A DNA stretch of 64,000 bases from Alicyclobacillus_A sp963788285 (GTDB lineage Bacteria; Bacillota; Bacilli; Alicyclobacillales; Alicyclobacillaceae). Positions 33,306 through 42,165 of the stretch are shown one piece after another. The number at the start of each line of letters is the position of its first letter. Within the stretch, counting starts at the first letter, position 1. Location: contig CAWBGB010000016.1 of assembly GCA_963788285.1 (NCBI GenBank), positions 62,001 through 126,000 on the forward strand. The letters run 5' to 3'. The notes beneath the pieces are model-generated. The model saw only the letters and a program-made list of their open reading frames with translations, was not told where the DNA came from and searched no databases. Both the position numbers and the translations under genes were made by a program.

Positions 33306-34442
33306 TCACCTCTCTTCGGCGGGTCGAGCTTCCTTGTATACAGGGTACCCTTCCACCCGGATATCGGATCCCACCGATGTCCAGGTGACATCGCAAAGGT
33401 CAATCGCCTCCGCCATGCTGGCAGGCACAGGTCCGGTCAAGGCGGGAATGCCTCGGCCGAGCAATTTGGGTGCCACGTAGTACACCACCTTGTCCACCAG
33501 GTGCTCTTGCAACAGCGCTGACGAAAGTTGACTTCCGCCCTCGACCAACACACTGATGTACCCGCGCTGTCCGAGGTCTTTCAGGGCCGCGAACAGCGAT
33601 ACCCTTCCATCCGGGCCAGCAACCACAGGAACGACATCGACGTTGCTTCGGCTCAAAGCCTGGATTTCATCCGCACTTCGCTCGCGGGCCGCTTCCGTGC
33701 AATAGATGATAGTGCGCCCTGGCTGGTCGAGCAATGCGGCCGTGGGTGGGGTTCGCAGCTGGGAGTCGAACACAACCCGTACCGGTTGCAAAGCATATGC
33801 CTCGGCACGGTCGTCTTTATCACGTACCGTAAGCCGTGGGTTGTCCGCCAGCACCGTCCCCACACCGACGGCAATGGCCGAGATGCTTCTCCGGAGCACC
33901 TGAACCTCTTGTCGGGCCACTTCACCGGTTACGTACGTGCTGTGCCCACTCGGTGCGGCGATGTAACCGTCGAGTGTAGCGGCGCACTTCCAGATGACGA
34001 AAGGCCGCTCCTTGCGACGCCAGGTGAGGTAGGCTTCGTTTTGCCGTGCGGCCTCGTTCGCGCACAAGCCAACGTCCACCGCGATGCCAGCTTCTCTAAG
34101 CCGCCGAATGCCTTCACCAGAGACCACTGGGTTGGGGTCTGCCAGCGCTACCACGACGCGCTGTACCTTGGCTGCAATCAATGCGTCGCAACATGGAGGC
34201 GTACGACCGTGGTGACTGCAAGGTTCGAGGGTTACGTAGACGGTTGCGCCCTCTGCCCGGTCGCCAGCCATTCTCAGCGCATGAACTTCGGCGTGTGGCG
34301 TCCCCGCTTTGAGGTGCGCTCCCACGCCCACCACTTCTCCATCCCTGACAATGACGGCTCCCACAAGTGGGTTCGGCGAAGTCTGTCCCCGTCCCGCTTC
34401 AGCGGTTTGCAACGCCATCTGCATGAACCGTTGATCGTTCGT
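33306..34442 (-). CDS. ribD: Diaminohydroxyphosphoribosylaminopyrimidine deaminase / reductase
   Basis: RibD deaminates and then reduces the product of GTP cyclohydrolase II. The deaminase domain shows HAEVHALRM, EPCSHHGRTPPCCDALI (zinc ligands) and the reductase domain starts near residue 145 (FVIWKCAATLDGYIA) with LVEGGSQLSSALL near the end. The start codon is unclear: GGAGGG is followed at 7 bases by an in-frame ACG (34442), while the first in-frame ATG is at 34424, 25 bases from the site, and a TTG at 34457 lies inside the site itself. I place the 5' end at the ACG as the best spaced codon, tentatively. First gene of the FMN-controlled operon. Confidence 0.88.
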   Translation of the reverse strand, partial: TNDQRFMQMALQTAEAGRGQTSPNPLVGAVIVRDGEVVGVGAHLKAGTPHAEVHALRMAGDRAEGATVYVTLEPCSHHGRTPPCCDALIAAKVQRVVVALADPNPVVSGEGIRRLREAGIAVDVGLCANEAARQNEAYLTWRRKERPFVIWKCAATLDGYIAAPSGHSTYVTGEVARQEVQVLRRSISAIAVGVGTVLADNPRLTVRDKDDRAEAYALQPVRVVFDSQLRTPPTAALLDQPGRTIIYCTEAARERSADEIQALSRSNVDVVPVVAGPDGRVSLFAALKDLGQRGYISVLVEGGSQLSSALLQEHLVDKVVYYVAPKLLGRGIPALTGPVPASMAEAIDLCDVTWTSVGSDIRVEGYPVYKEARPAEER

Positions 34443-34454
34443 CCTGCGTCCCTC

Positions 34455-34489
34455 CAAACTAAAAGCCCCTGAGAGATTCTCCCAGGGGC
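34455..34489 (-). terminator. Riboswitch-controlled terminator before ribD
   Basis: On the minus strand CCCCTGGGAGA pairs with TCTCAGGGG, followed by CTTTTAGTTT. It lies between the FMN aptamer and ribD. Confidence 0.8.
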
Positions 34490-34602
34490 GTGGTTCGACA
34501 TGATCTACCCGAACACAGTGTTTTCGTACTGTGCTTGGTCGTGCGCGGAGGATAAACACATGGGCCATCAGCACGCTGATGTCCTGACACCGCGCATTTG
34601 GT

Positions 34603-34741
34603 TCCTTCTTTCATCCGGACTATACCGTCGGCACTGGATTCGCACCAGTTCCTGCTGCCAGAGGCGGCTCGTGGGCTTCGCATTGCGCGTTACCACCGGT
34701 CGGGAATTGACGGTCTCCCGTCTCACCCTGCCCCGAAGGAT
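34603..34741 (-). promoter_or_regulatory. FMN riboswitch (RFN element)
   Basis: The minus strand shows the conserved RFN blocks in order: CTTCGGGGCAGGGTGA, ATTCCCGACCGGTGGT, AGCCCACGAGCC, GGTGCGAATCCAGTGCC and GGTATAGTCCGGATG. With the terminator at 34455-34489 it forms a transcriptional off switch for ribDEBAH when FMN is high. Confidence 0.95.
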
Positions 34742-34828
34742 TGTGATGAAATTGTTGGGTTCATCATAGTCCATTCCACCAGACTGGCGCAAGTTATAAT
34801 CCACACTGGATCGTCACACTCATTGTAG

Positions 34829-34892
34829 AAAGAGGCATCCTCGTGTCTCCAGGACGCCAAAGGGCTGGTGCAGACACGAGGAGAGCCTCTTT
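34829..34892. other. Long imperfect hairpin between rib leader and kimA
   Basis: Three nested stems pair: AAAGAGGC with GCCTCTTT, CCTCGTGTCT with AGACACGAGG, CCAG with CTGG, around a 12-base loop; 22 base pairs in all. T-rich sequence follows on both strands. It matches no riboswitch that I recognise and could be a small RNA or a two-way terminator. Confidence 0.5.
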
Positions 34893-34895
34893 ACT

Positions 34896-34925
34896 TTGAG
34901 CCGCGAAGATCTGTTCTAGTATACT
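34896..34925 (+). promoter_or_regulatory. Candidate promoter for kimA
   Basis: TTGAGC and TATACT are separated by 18 bases. The resulting leader to the kimA start would be about 310 bases, long enough for RNA control. I see no clear c-di-AMP (ydaO) aptamer in it; two TTTGCAAA motifs (35120, 35168) lie near its end. Confidence 0.35.
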
Positions 34926-35240
34926 TTGAAATATAGCTCAAATACCCACGACCTGGCGACGAAAAACGGAGAGAATGCAAGCTACGCGTATCCCCGTTCC
35001 GATTCATAGCGACCATTGCATGTTCCAGCCACCCATTTCCATGTGACAGCGGTTGGTGCGTCAAAAATGGGTTTGCGCCACAAGGATGAGTACGCTACAG
35101 TTTTTTCGTTATGAATCGTTTTGCAAAGTTTTAAGTGACGAAGTATACATCAGTGTGTCACTTGTGTTTTGCAAATCGCCGGATAAAGTAACTACGGGCG
35201 AACGAATGCCCACGATGCTAGGACTGAGGATTGAGACACC

Positions 35241-37148
35241 GTGAATACCATCAAGCGTTGGATTTTAGGCCGGCCCCTGAAGACACGCGAAAACCAACAG
35301 GTGAAAATCGGGATTTTCCGCGGCATGGCCATCATGACTCCAGATGCCCTGTCCAGCGTGGCATACGCCACGGATCAAATGGAGATGATTTTGGCGGTTC
35401 TCATTGGAACCTCGGCAGCCAAACCGTACATCACAAACGTGCTAGGGTACTCGATGTTAGGCACACTGCTGATTGTCGGATTGGCGTTTCTGCTCTTTCT
35501 TGCTTACCGCAACATCATTCGACACTACCCCATGGGTGGCGGTGCCTACTCGATTGGACTGAACGACCTCGGAAAAGTCTGGGGATTGTCTGCAGCGGCC
35601 ACCCTCATTGTGGGATATACGTTGACTGTTGCCGTATCCATCGCTGCAGGCGTCGACGCAGTGGGGCCTGTACTGCCGTTTGTGAGTCATCATAAGCTGC
35701 TCTTCAACATGCTGTTGACCTTATTCATCATGATTCTAAATTTGCGCGGCACAGGTGAATCCGCTACCATCCTGGTTCCGTTCACGTACTTGTTTATCGC
35801 CAGCATCGTGCTGATTGGTGTCACTGCCACCGTGGAAGCCTTTCTGCATCCCACAGCTATACACGTTCCCACGTCGGCGGGCATGCAGGCGGTCAAAGGA
35901 ATGACTCTATTTCTATTTCTGAAAATGTTTGCTAACGGATGTAGCGCGTTGACCGGTATTGAGGCTGTTTCGAACTCCGTGCCTGTGTTCAAGAAACCCT
36001 CCGTAAAGCGCGCGCAAGGCACTCTGCTGGCCTTGGTCTGCACTTTGTCAGTCTTGTTCTTCGTGGTATCCGGCGTCGCCCTGGTGCACGGTTTAACGTA
36101 CAACCCAGACGTTCCACTCATCAATCAGGAAGCGATGCAGGTGTTTGGCCGACAAGGTCTCGGCTACGTCATGACTGTCATTGTGTCCTTGACCACCATG
36201 TGTATTTTGGTAATTGCCGCGAACACCGCCTTCGCTGGCTGTCCAGCGCTCTGGTCGACCATGGCACGGGATGGCTACATGCCGCGCTGGATGCTGCAAA
36301 AAGGCGACAGGCTGGTATACAGCAACGGCATTGTCTTCTTAACCATCATGTCGCTGTTGCTCACCATCGCGTTTGACGCCAAAGTGAGTCGCCTCATCCC
36401 GCTGTACTCCGTATGCGTGTTTTACACGTTCACTGTCTCTCAACTGGGTATGCTGGTCCGAGTGGTGCGGAAAAAAGGAAAAAACTGGGTATTTCGTGCG
36501 CTCACCAGCCTGTTTGGTCTCGTGATGACCGGTGCCGCGTGTATCACCTTTGGCGTCACTCGATTCCTGGACGGCGCCTGGCTAGTACTGGTGCTGATCC
36601 CGCTGATGGTGGTCATGTTCAAGAAGATTCATCAGCATTACGAAGAAGTTCGCGTGCAGTTGAAATACGACTTCTCCGAACCGTTTGAGACCGAGGAATC
36701 CGGCATCACCATCGTTCCCATCGCCTCCGTCAACAAGGCGTCTGTCAGCGCGCTTCGCTACGCAGCGAGTAACTTCAAGAACGTCATCGCCGTGACGGTG
36801 GTAACAAGCGACTCGGAAGAAGAGATGCAGCGCATGACAGACAAGATTGAAAGCGACTGGGAGCGCCTGAACACCCCCATCCGGCTGTTGGTCATTCATT
36901 CCCAGTATCGAGCGGTGGCTAAGCGGCTACAGCGATTCGTGCAGTACGAGTTGCAAAAATACCGTCCGGAAAACATCACGATTGTCATTCCGCAGTTTAT
37001 TACGTACAAATGGTGGCACAAGCTGTTACACAACAAAACGGGCGGACTGCTAATGGCGTGGCTCTTGCTGAACAAGTCGGTCAAAGTCGTCACTGTACCC
37101 TACCGGCTGCGCAAGACCTCGGCAGAGTCCACAGAACGAAAAAAATAA
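35241..37148 (+). CDS. kimA: KimA-type potassium transporter
   Basis: The 635-residue protein aligns well by eye with Bacillus KimA (YdaO), a proton-coupled potassium importer of the APC fold. It has about 12 membrane helices in the first 440 residues with MTPDALSSVAYATDQME, YPMGGGAYSIGLNDLG, FANGCSALTGIEAVSNSVPVF and VIAANTAFAGCPALWS. A cytoplasmic C-terminal domain follows (IVPIASVNKASVSALRYA and PQFITYKWWHKLLHN). In Bacillus the protein is inhibited by c-di-AMP. The start is GTG with GAGGA upstream. A generic amino-acid permease annotation would be the common alternative. Confidence 0.85.
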   Translation: MNTIKRWILGRPLKTRENQQVKIGIFRGMAIMTPDALSSVAYATDQMEMILAVLIGTSAAKPYITNVLGYSMLGTLLIVGLAFLLFLAYRNIIRHYPMGGGAYSIGLNDLGKVWGLSAAATLIVGYTLTVAVSIAAGVDAVGPVLPFVSHHKLLFNMLLTLFIMILNLRGTGESATILVPFTYLFIASIVLIGVTATVEAFLHPTAIHVPTSAGMQAVKGMTLFLFLKMFANGCSALTGIEAVSNSVPVFKKPSVKRAQGTLLALVCTLSVLFFVVSGVALVHGLTYNPDVPLINQEAMQVFGRQGLGYVMTVIVSLTTMCILVIAANTAFAGCPALWSTMARDGYMPRWMLQKGDRLVYSNGIVFLTIMSLLLTIAFDAKVSRLIPLYSVCVFYTFTVSQLGMLVRVVRKKGKNWVFRALTSLFGLVMTGAACITFGVTRFLDGAWLVLVLIPLMVVMFKKIHQHYEEVRVQLKYDFSEPFETEESGITIVPIASVNKASVSALRYAASNFKNVIAVTVVTSDSEEEMQRMTDKIESDWERLNTPIRLLVIHSQYRAVAKRLQRFVQYELQKYRPENITIVIPQFITYKWWHKLLHNKTGGLLMAWLLLNKSVKVVTVPYRLRKTSAESTERKK

Positions 37149-37213
37149 GACGTATACCGGACTTTCCCGGTGTACGTCCTGTGAGGTGAAGGATTCATTT
37201 CACCTGACCACGT

Positions 37214-37262
37214 TGGGGCTGCCCCTAAGTATGCTTGGCACTTTTGGGGCAGCCCCTTCTTC
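37214..37262 (+). terminator. Terminator after kimA
   Basis: GGGGCTGCCCC and GGGGCAGCCCC pair across a 20-base loop and lead into CTTCTTCTTTG. A second, weaker hairpin (GACGTATACCGG / CCGGTGTACGTC) lies just before it, at 37148-37181. Confidence 0.75.
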
Positions 37263-37323
37263 TTTGTAGGACCTATGTCCCCCATAGCCTGTGTGAGTAC
37301 CACTGGTCTTCCTGCACCTGACC

Positions 37324-38190
37324 TTACGTCGATTTCTTGGTGGTTACCACCGTTTCCGTCTTGTAGATCACCTTGGAATACGGCGGAACGCTCTCCGTGA
37401 CCCACGCGTTGCTTCCAATCACGCTGTCGTGGCCAATCACGGTGTCTCCGCCGAGTACCGTGGCGTTGGAGTAGAGAATCACGTTGTCTTCGACGGTCGG
37501 ATGCCGCTTCGTCTTCCGTACCATGAAACCAGCTTCGTCTCGAGGAAAGTACAGTGCTCCCAGCGTCACGCCTTGGTAGATCTTTACATTGTCACCAACA
37601 ACGGCCGTCTCGCCAATCACGATGCCGGTCCCGTGGTCAATCATGATGCCACGTCCCAATGTCGCTCCGGGATGAATTTCGATGCCTGTCAAACGATGCG
37701 CATATTCCGTCATCATTCTCGGCAACAACGGGATATCCAATTGGTGGATGACATGCGCAATGCGGTACACCATCAGAGCGAGCAACCCAGGATACGTAAG
37801 AATGATTTCGTCATAGCCAGTGGCCGCCGGATCTCCGTTGTACGTCGCGACAATATCCTCATACATCATCTGCTGCAGCGTCGGAAGCGTCTGAATGACC
37901 GCGTCCGCCTTGCTCTTGGCGAACTCGCCCGACTCCGGTGTCATCTCTCGCTCAATACACTTCTGATACACCGCGCGGTGAATCTGACCCGCTATGACCT
38001 CATGCAGGTTGTCGATGCAGTCAATGACAGTGGACTGTTGCTTGGGTTTAAAGTAGTTCGGGAACAACACCCACTGTATGGCTTCAATCATGCGCTGAAT
38101 CTGCTCTGGCTCCGGATGACACGCTCTTCCCGTAAACCAGACATCACTTTGTTCCCTCAACTGCCGGGCAATATGTTCCCGACTTTGCAT
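37324..38190 (-). CDS. cysE: Serine O-acetyltransferase, EpsC/long type
   Basis: The enzyme makes O-acetylserine, the substrate of cysteine synthase. The 288-residue protein has an N-terminal helical domain (to about residue 130) and a left-handed beta helix of hexapeptide repeats: GIEIHPGATLGRGIMIDHGT, then GETAVVGDNVKIYQGVTLGA and GGDTVIGHDSVIGSNAWVTE. The catalytic His is in MIDHGTG. The length fits the larger EpsC-like SATs rather than Bacillus CysE (about 217). The ATG at 38190 follows AAAGGGGAG. It is divergent from the Fur-family gene. Confidence 0.88.
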   Translation of the reverse strand: MQSREHIARQLREQSDVWFTGRACHPEPEQIQRMIEAIQWVLFPNYFKPKQQSTVIDCIDNLHEVIAGQIHRAVYQKCIEREMTPESGEFAKSKADAVIQTLPTLQQMMYEDIVATYNGDPAATGYDEIILTYPGLLALMVYRIAHVIHQLDIPLLPRMMTEYAHRLTGIEIHPGATLGRGIMIDHGTGIVIGETAVVGDNVKIYQGVTLGALYFPRDEAGFMVRKTKRHPTVEDNVILYSNATVLGGDTVIGHDSVIGSNAWVTESVPPYSKVIYKTETVVTTKKST

Positions 38191-38313
38191 GGACGGCTCT
38201 CCCCTTTCGGAGACTTCTGGCGACGTTGTTCCATTGACACGTCGCATTTTGGGAGTGTAGATTTCAATTGGGGCCTTGTGGTCGCCCATTCGCGTGAAGG
38301 GGGGCATAAGCTC

Positions 38314-38742
38314 ATGAATAAGCGCGACATCGTCGAGTTGCTCCACCAACAAAAATTCCGCTTGACGCGTGAGCGGGAAGCCTTGCTCGACCTGTTTGTG
38401 CGGACTGACAAGATGTACACCCCCGCCCAATGGCACGAAGTGGCTCAGCGCGAAAACGTGCGCATCGGACTAACCACAGTATACCGACTGCTCGAAGTGC
38501 TGACAAAGGTAGGCCTCGCATCCCCTTTTCTCGTCGAGGGTAACATCTACTACGCGTTTTGTGAAGAGCACCATCATCACCATTTCGTCTGTCTGCAATG
38601 CCACAGCGTCGAAGACCTCTACGAGTGCCCTTCCATCCCGGCTGCACCAAGAGGATGCCGGATTGAGCACCATAAGGTGGATCTATTTGGGACCTGTGAG
38701 CGTTGCCAGCACGACTCTCCACACGATGCGAAACATCAATAG
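38314..38742 (+). CDS. Fur-family metalloregulator
   Basis: The 142-residue protein has a winged helix (KFRLTREREALLDLFVRTDK, then RIGLTTVYRLLEVLTKVGL) and a metal-binding C-terminal part with HHHHHFVCLQCHSVEDLYECP and a final CERC, the structural zinc site of two CxxC pairs. Whether it acts as Fur, Zur, PerR or Mur cannot be told from sequence. It is divergent from the serine acetyltransferase (123 bases between starts) and next to a decayed mntH. AAGGGGGGC precedes the ATG. Confidence 0.88.
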   Translation: MNKRDIVELLHQQKFRLTREREALLDLFVRTDKMYTPAQWHEVAQRENVRIGLTTVYRLLEVLTKVGLASPFLVEGNIYYAFCEEHHHHHFVCLQCHSVEDLYECPSIPAAPRGCRIEHHKVDLFGTCERCQHDSPHDAKHQ

Positions 38743-38775
38743 GTGCCGAATCTCCGAAGAGATCGGCACCTTTTT
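38741..38775. terminator. Terminator after the Fur-family gene
   Basis: AGGTGCCGA and TCGGCACC pair, followed by five T. Confidence 0.85.
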
Positions 38776-38813
38776 ACATCTAAGCAATTTGAACCATCGT
38801 TTTGCACAGCGCC

Positions 38814-39977
38814 TCACAAACTCATCCACAAATACATGACGTTCAACACGATGATGCAGGTGGCTATCACACTGGCGAGAAAAGTTACCCAACGCCGATT
38901 CACCAGAGCGCCCATCAACCGTTTGTTACGGGTGAATAAAATCAGCGAAATCACCAGCGTTCGGCAGCGCCAAGCTGAGCACGACCTGACTCATCACCAA
39001 CGTCTGCATGGGATTCAATCCAATCGCTGCAACAACCACCGCCGGCAACATGGTCACCACCCGGTACACCCAGATGGGAATATCGAATCCCACAAATCCT
39101 TGCATAATCGCTTGCCCTGCCATCGTCCCCACCGCGGAGCTGGAGACGCCGGACGCCAGGAGCGAAACCAGGAAAACGGCTGCAGCTATGTACATCATGA
39201 CCATGTTGACGAGGCCGCCACAGCCGTGGCGATAATGTCGCACAAACGTTGGAAGCGATAGATGCGAACAGCCTCATCCTGGGATGTCGGTACGATGCGG
39301 GGCTGTGTAAGACCGGAGTGAAGATACACAGTGTGTGGCATCACGGTGGCGCCGATGATAGATAATGAGCATCATGCTGTCGGAGCCGCCAATTCATGGT
39401 GTGACCATATGTGGGGCGACAGCGGCCCAGTCCTGTCGAGAGAAGACCGTTTCCAACAGGTACAGAGCGAGATGACGCCAAGCAACGCTTTGATGAACAT
39501 TTCGATGGGGGGAAATCCGGGCCTGTCCATCGCCGGAACTGCCATCGTCGCTACGCCGTCACCAGTGTTGCCGCCAGTAGCGGGATGTGACAAAGCAAAT
39601 TCAGCGCAAGACTGGCGCCGAGAAACTCCGCGAGATCCGTCGCCATCGCGGCGACTTCGGAGACGACCCAGAGGCAGTACGTGAGCCATGTCGGAAAATG
39701 AAGTTCAGGCAGGTCGACCGGTGGCGATGCCCCATTTGGAAGACAAATTTTGTAACACCATCACCTTCACGTTAGCCAACAGGACCACCCACAGAAGCTT
39801 GTAACCAAACTGAGATCTACTTTGGATGTTCGTCGCGAAGTTGCCCGGGTCCACGTAGGCGATGGCAGCAATCAGCGACGGTCCCAGAGGTAGAATAGCC
39901 TTCCATCCGCGGCGCTTCCCTACCACCACGTTGCGCGCTTCACAACAACACGCACATCCGAGTTTGATGCCCTCGGT
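38814..39977 (-). pseudogene. mntH: Decayed manganese transporter (Nramp)
   Basis: Pieces of an Nramp/MntH protein lie in order in different frames. The N-terminal piece reads RRGWKAILPLGPSLIAAIAY then VDPGNFATNIQ; next come LPELHFPTWLTYCLWVVSEV and ATDLAEFLGASLALN, then FPPIEMFIKALLGVISLC. The last two pieces are SGVSSSAVGTMAGQAIMQGF and the terminal NRRWVTFLASVIATC. At least four frame changes and internal stops separate them. The conserved DPGNFATN metal-site motif survives but the gene cannot make a protein. Proton-coupled Mn import from this locus is therefore lost. A MntR-like box remains upstream. Confidence 0.88.
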
Positions 39978-40084
39978 GCCATTACGATATGACTTAGTCC
40001 AAAACCGCAGAAAAACCGCAATTCGCCTTCGTATTCCTCGGCAAGAGTTTACCCTGTCAAGAAATGTTTCGCACATGACAATAG

Positions 40085-40100
40085 GTTTCCTTAGGAAAAC
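40085..40100 (-). promoter_or_regulatory. MntR-like operator upstream of decayed mntH
   Basis: The near-palindrome GTTTCCTTAGGAAAAC resembles the MntR boxes of Bacillus Mn transporters (TTGCCTTAAGGAAAC type). It lies about 110 bases upstream of the mntH remnant, where its promoter should be. Confidence 0.5.
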
Positions 40101-40194
40101 TTTTAATATACCTGAAATGTGACTGGTTGATGGAAAACCTCGACCACTCGTGGTGGTATAATGGTGGACAACAGCCATGAAAGGGGACTCCGGG

Positions 40195-41574
40195 TTGACT
40201 GATTTTGAAAAATACCTGTCTGAACACCGGAATGAACACATCGAAACGCTACAGAAGTTTCTGCGCTTCCAAAGTATTAGCACACTGCCCGAGCATCGGG
40301 ACGACGTCCGAAAGTGCGCCGAGTTTCTGGCAGACGAACTGCGCCAGCTCGGCTTTGAACACGTTGAGTTGATGCCCACACCGGGGCACCCGGTGGTGTA
40401 CGCGGATTGGCTGCACGCACCGGCCAAACCTACCGTTCTTGTGTACGGCCACTACGACGTGCAACCGGTAGATCCGCTCGCACTTTGGGACACGCCCCCG
40501 TTTGAGCCGACGGTGCGGGACAACCAGATCTATGCGCGCGGATCGAGCGACGACAAGGGTCAGGTGTGGATGCACCTGAAAGCATTCGAAGCGTTGCTGA
40601 AAACCACTGGTACGCTCCCGGTGAACGTGAAGTTTTGCATCGAGGGTGAAGAGGAAATTGGCAGCCGACACTTGCCGACTTTGCTGGAACAAAACGCGGA
40701 CAAGTTTGCAGCCGACGTTATTGTCATCTCGGATACGACAATGCTTGGCCCAAATCGTCCGAGCGTCTGTTACGGTCTGCGCGGGCTCACCAGCCTCCAG
40801 ATTGACGTCAAGGGGGCGAAGAGCGATTTGCATTCCGGATTGTACGGCGGCGGAGTGCAAAACGCCGTGCATGCACTGGTTCAACTGCTGAACTCACTCC
40901 GCGACGAAAACGGAAAGATTCTCGTCGAGGGGTTCTACGACGCCGTGCAACCGCTGACGGAGGACGAGCGTCAGGCGTATCAGTCACTCTCGTTTAACGA
41001 GGAACAAGTGCGCAAGGATCTCGGCGTTCCCGAGCTGTTTGGCGAAGCGGGGTACTCGTATCTGGAGCGCACATGGGCTCGCCCGACGCTCGAAATCAAC
41101 GGCATCTACGGAGGATTTCAGGGAGAAGGCACGAAAACGGTCATTCCCAACGAAGCACACGCGAAAATCACCTGCCGACTGGTGCCGGACCAAGATCCCG
41201 TGAAAATCCAGGACTTGATTGAACAACACGTCCAAAAGCACCGCCCTCCCGGCGTGACCATCTCCGTGCAACGCTTTGACGCGGGCCGCCCATACGTGAC
41301 GCCGTTCCATCACCCTGCCATTCAGTGGGCAGCCAAGGCCTACGAGAAGGCGTACGGAGTGCAAGCGGCATTCACGCGCATGGGTGGATCCATCGGCGTC
41401 GTAGAAGCGTTCGACCGCATACTGAAGGCCCCCGTGGTTCTCATGGGATTCGCATTGAGCGACGAGAACTTCCATGCGCCGAACGAGCACTTCTCGCTAG
41501 TCAACTTCGACAAAGGAATGCGTGTCTTATGCCACTACTGGATTGGATTGGACGCTGCCTTGCGGGGACAGTGA
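40195..41574 (+). CDS. M20 family dipeptidase
   Basis: The 459-residue cytosolic metallopeptidase has the M20 zinc motifs: VYGHYDVQPVDP (His, Asp), ARGSSDDKGQVWMHL, CIEGEEEIGS (catalytic Glu) and NEHFSL near the end. It matches the dipeptidase subfamily of CNDP-like enzymes that cleave dipeptides, including beta-Ala-His types. A TTG start (40195) is chosen because AAAGGGGA is 7 bases upstream; an in-frame ATG at 40177 overlaps that site. A small gene follows after 34 bases and probably shares the transcript. Confidence 0.9.
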   Translation: MTDFEKYLSEHRNEHIETLQKFLRFQSISTLPEHRDDVRKCAEFLADELRQLGFEHVELMPTPGHPVVYADWLHAPAKPTVLVYGHYDVQPVDPLALWDTPPFEPTVRDNQIYARGSSDDKGQVWMHLKAFEALLKTTGTLPVNVKFCIEGEEEIGSRHLPTLLEQNADKFAADVIVISDTTMLGPNRPSVCYGLRGLTSLQIDVKGAKSDLHSGLYGGGVQNAVHALVQLLNSLRDENGKILVEGFYDAVQPLTEDERQAYQSLSFNEEQVRKDLGVPELFGEAGYSYLERTWARPTLEINGIYGGFQGEGTKTVIPNEAHAKITCRLVPDQDPVKIQDLIEQHVQKHRPPGVTISVQRFDAGRPYVTPFHHPAIQWAAKAYEKAYGVQAAFTRMGGSIGVVEAFDRILKAPVVLMGFALSDENFHAPNEHFSLVNFDKGMRVLCHYWIGLDAALRGQ

Positions 41575-41608
41575 CGGGGCCGCTGCTGCGGACGAAGGGG
41601 AGTGAGCC

Positions 41609-41980
41609 ATGGACACCGTGCTGGCGATTGTACTGGTGGCCTCTTGGGTGGTCATCTTACTGGGACTGTTTCTCTACGAGCGCCTGGACAGACGCATCGC
41701 TGCACTGAACGTTCAGGTGGAACAATTACTACGGCTTCAGCGCACGCTGATGACGCACGTGAATGCAGACACCGCCGATACGGAAGTGATCCAACAGCTG
41801 AGAAACCTGCTGAGCGAAGGCAAGACGTATGAGGCGATTGTGTCTTACCGCGCGTACGCAGGTGTCAGTTACAAGGAGGCAAAGGCGTTTATTGATGCGT
41901 TGCGGACTGGCGCTCAGGTCCCGGGCCAACTGCGGTCAAGCTCTCTCTTCTCAAACGCGAGCGATTTGCAAAACGTCTGA
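41609..41980 (+). CDS. Membrane-anchored protein with ribosomal L7/L12-like C-terminal domain
   Basis: The 123-residue product has one N-terminal membrane helix (LAIVLVASWVVILLGLFLY), a short coiled coil (LDRRIAALNVQVEQLLRLQR) and a C-terminal region reading LRNLLSEGKTYEAIVSYRAY then GVSYKEAKAFIDALR. The last part is the alpha-beta pattern of the L7/L12 C-terminal domain (GKKIEAIKxxRexTGLGLKEAKxxV). The job is unknown; it may tether a translation or GTPase factor to the membrane, which is speculation. Its last codons contain a TTTGCAAA motif. Confidence 0.75.
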   Translation: MDTVLAIVLVASWVVILLGLFLYERLDRRIAALNVQVEQLLRLQRTLMTHVNADTADTEVIQQLRNLLSEGKTYEAIVSYRAYAGVSYKEAKAFIDALRTGAQVPGQLRSSSLFSNASDLQNV

Positions 41981-42048
41981 TCTCATTTCCCCATTCCAAA
42001 ACGACGGTGTATTGTGCTGAACCAGTAGTTCGCCGCGATTTTGCAAAT
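41963..42048. repeat. Inverted pair of TTTGCAAA motifs
   Basis: GATTTGCAAAAC at 41963 and GATTTTGCAAAT at 42037 face each other across about 60 bases, after the same fashion as the pair at 8694-8742. One copy lies in the end of the L7/L12-like gene. Confidence 0.5.
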
Positions 42049-42070
42049 GGCTGAGATAAACGTAATAGTT

Positions 42071-42103
42071 AAAAACGCCCGCATCAATGTTGCGGGCGTT
42101 TTT
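42071..42103. terminator. Bidirectional terminator between the L7/L12-like gene and codY
   Basis: AAAAACGCCCGCA and TGCGGGCGTTTTT pair around TCAATGT. Confidence 0.9.
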
Positions 42104-42165
42104 ACGTTACAAGTTTTTCACACTCGGCGCTGGTGTTCAGCCAGCTGTGCCTAAGACAACGACGT

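Noticed and set aside
34926..35240. ydaO-type c-di-AMP riboswitch before kimA
   Set aside because: Looked for because of the Bacillus precedent, but the conserved blocks were not found by eye.
40249..40884. 211-codon minus-strand frame opposite the dipeptidase
   Set aside because: Antisense shadow of a well-supported M20 dipeptidase gene.
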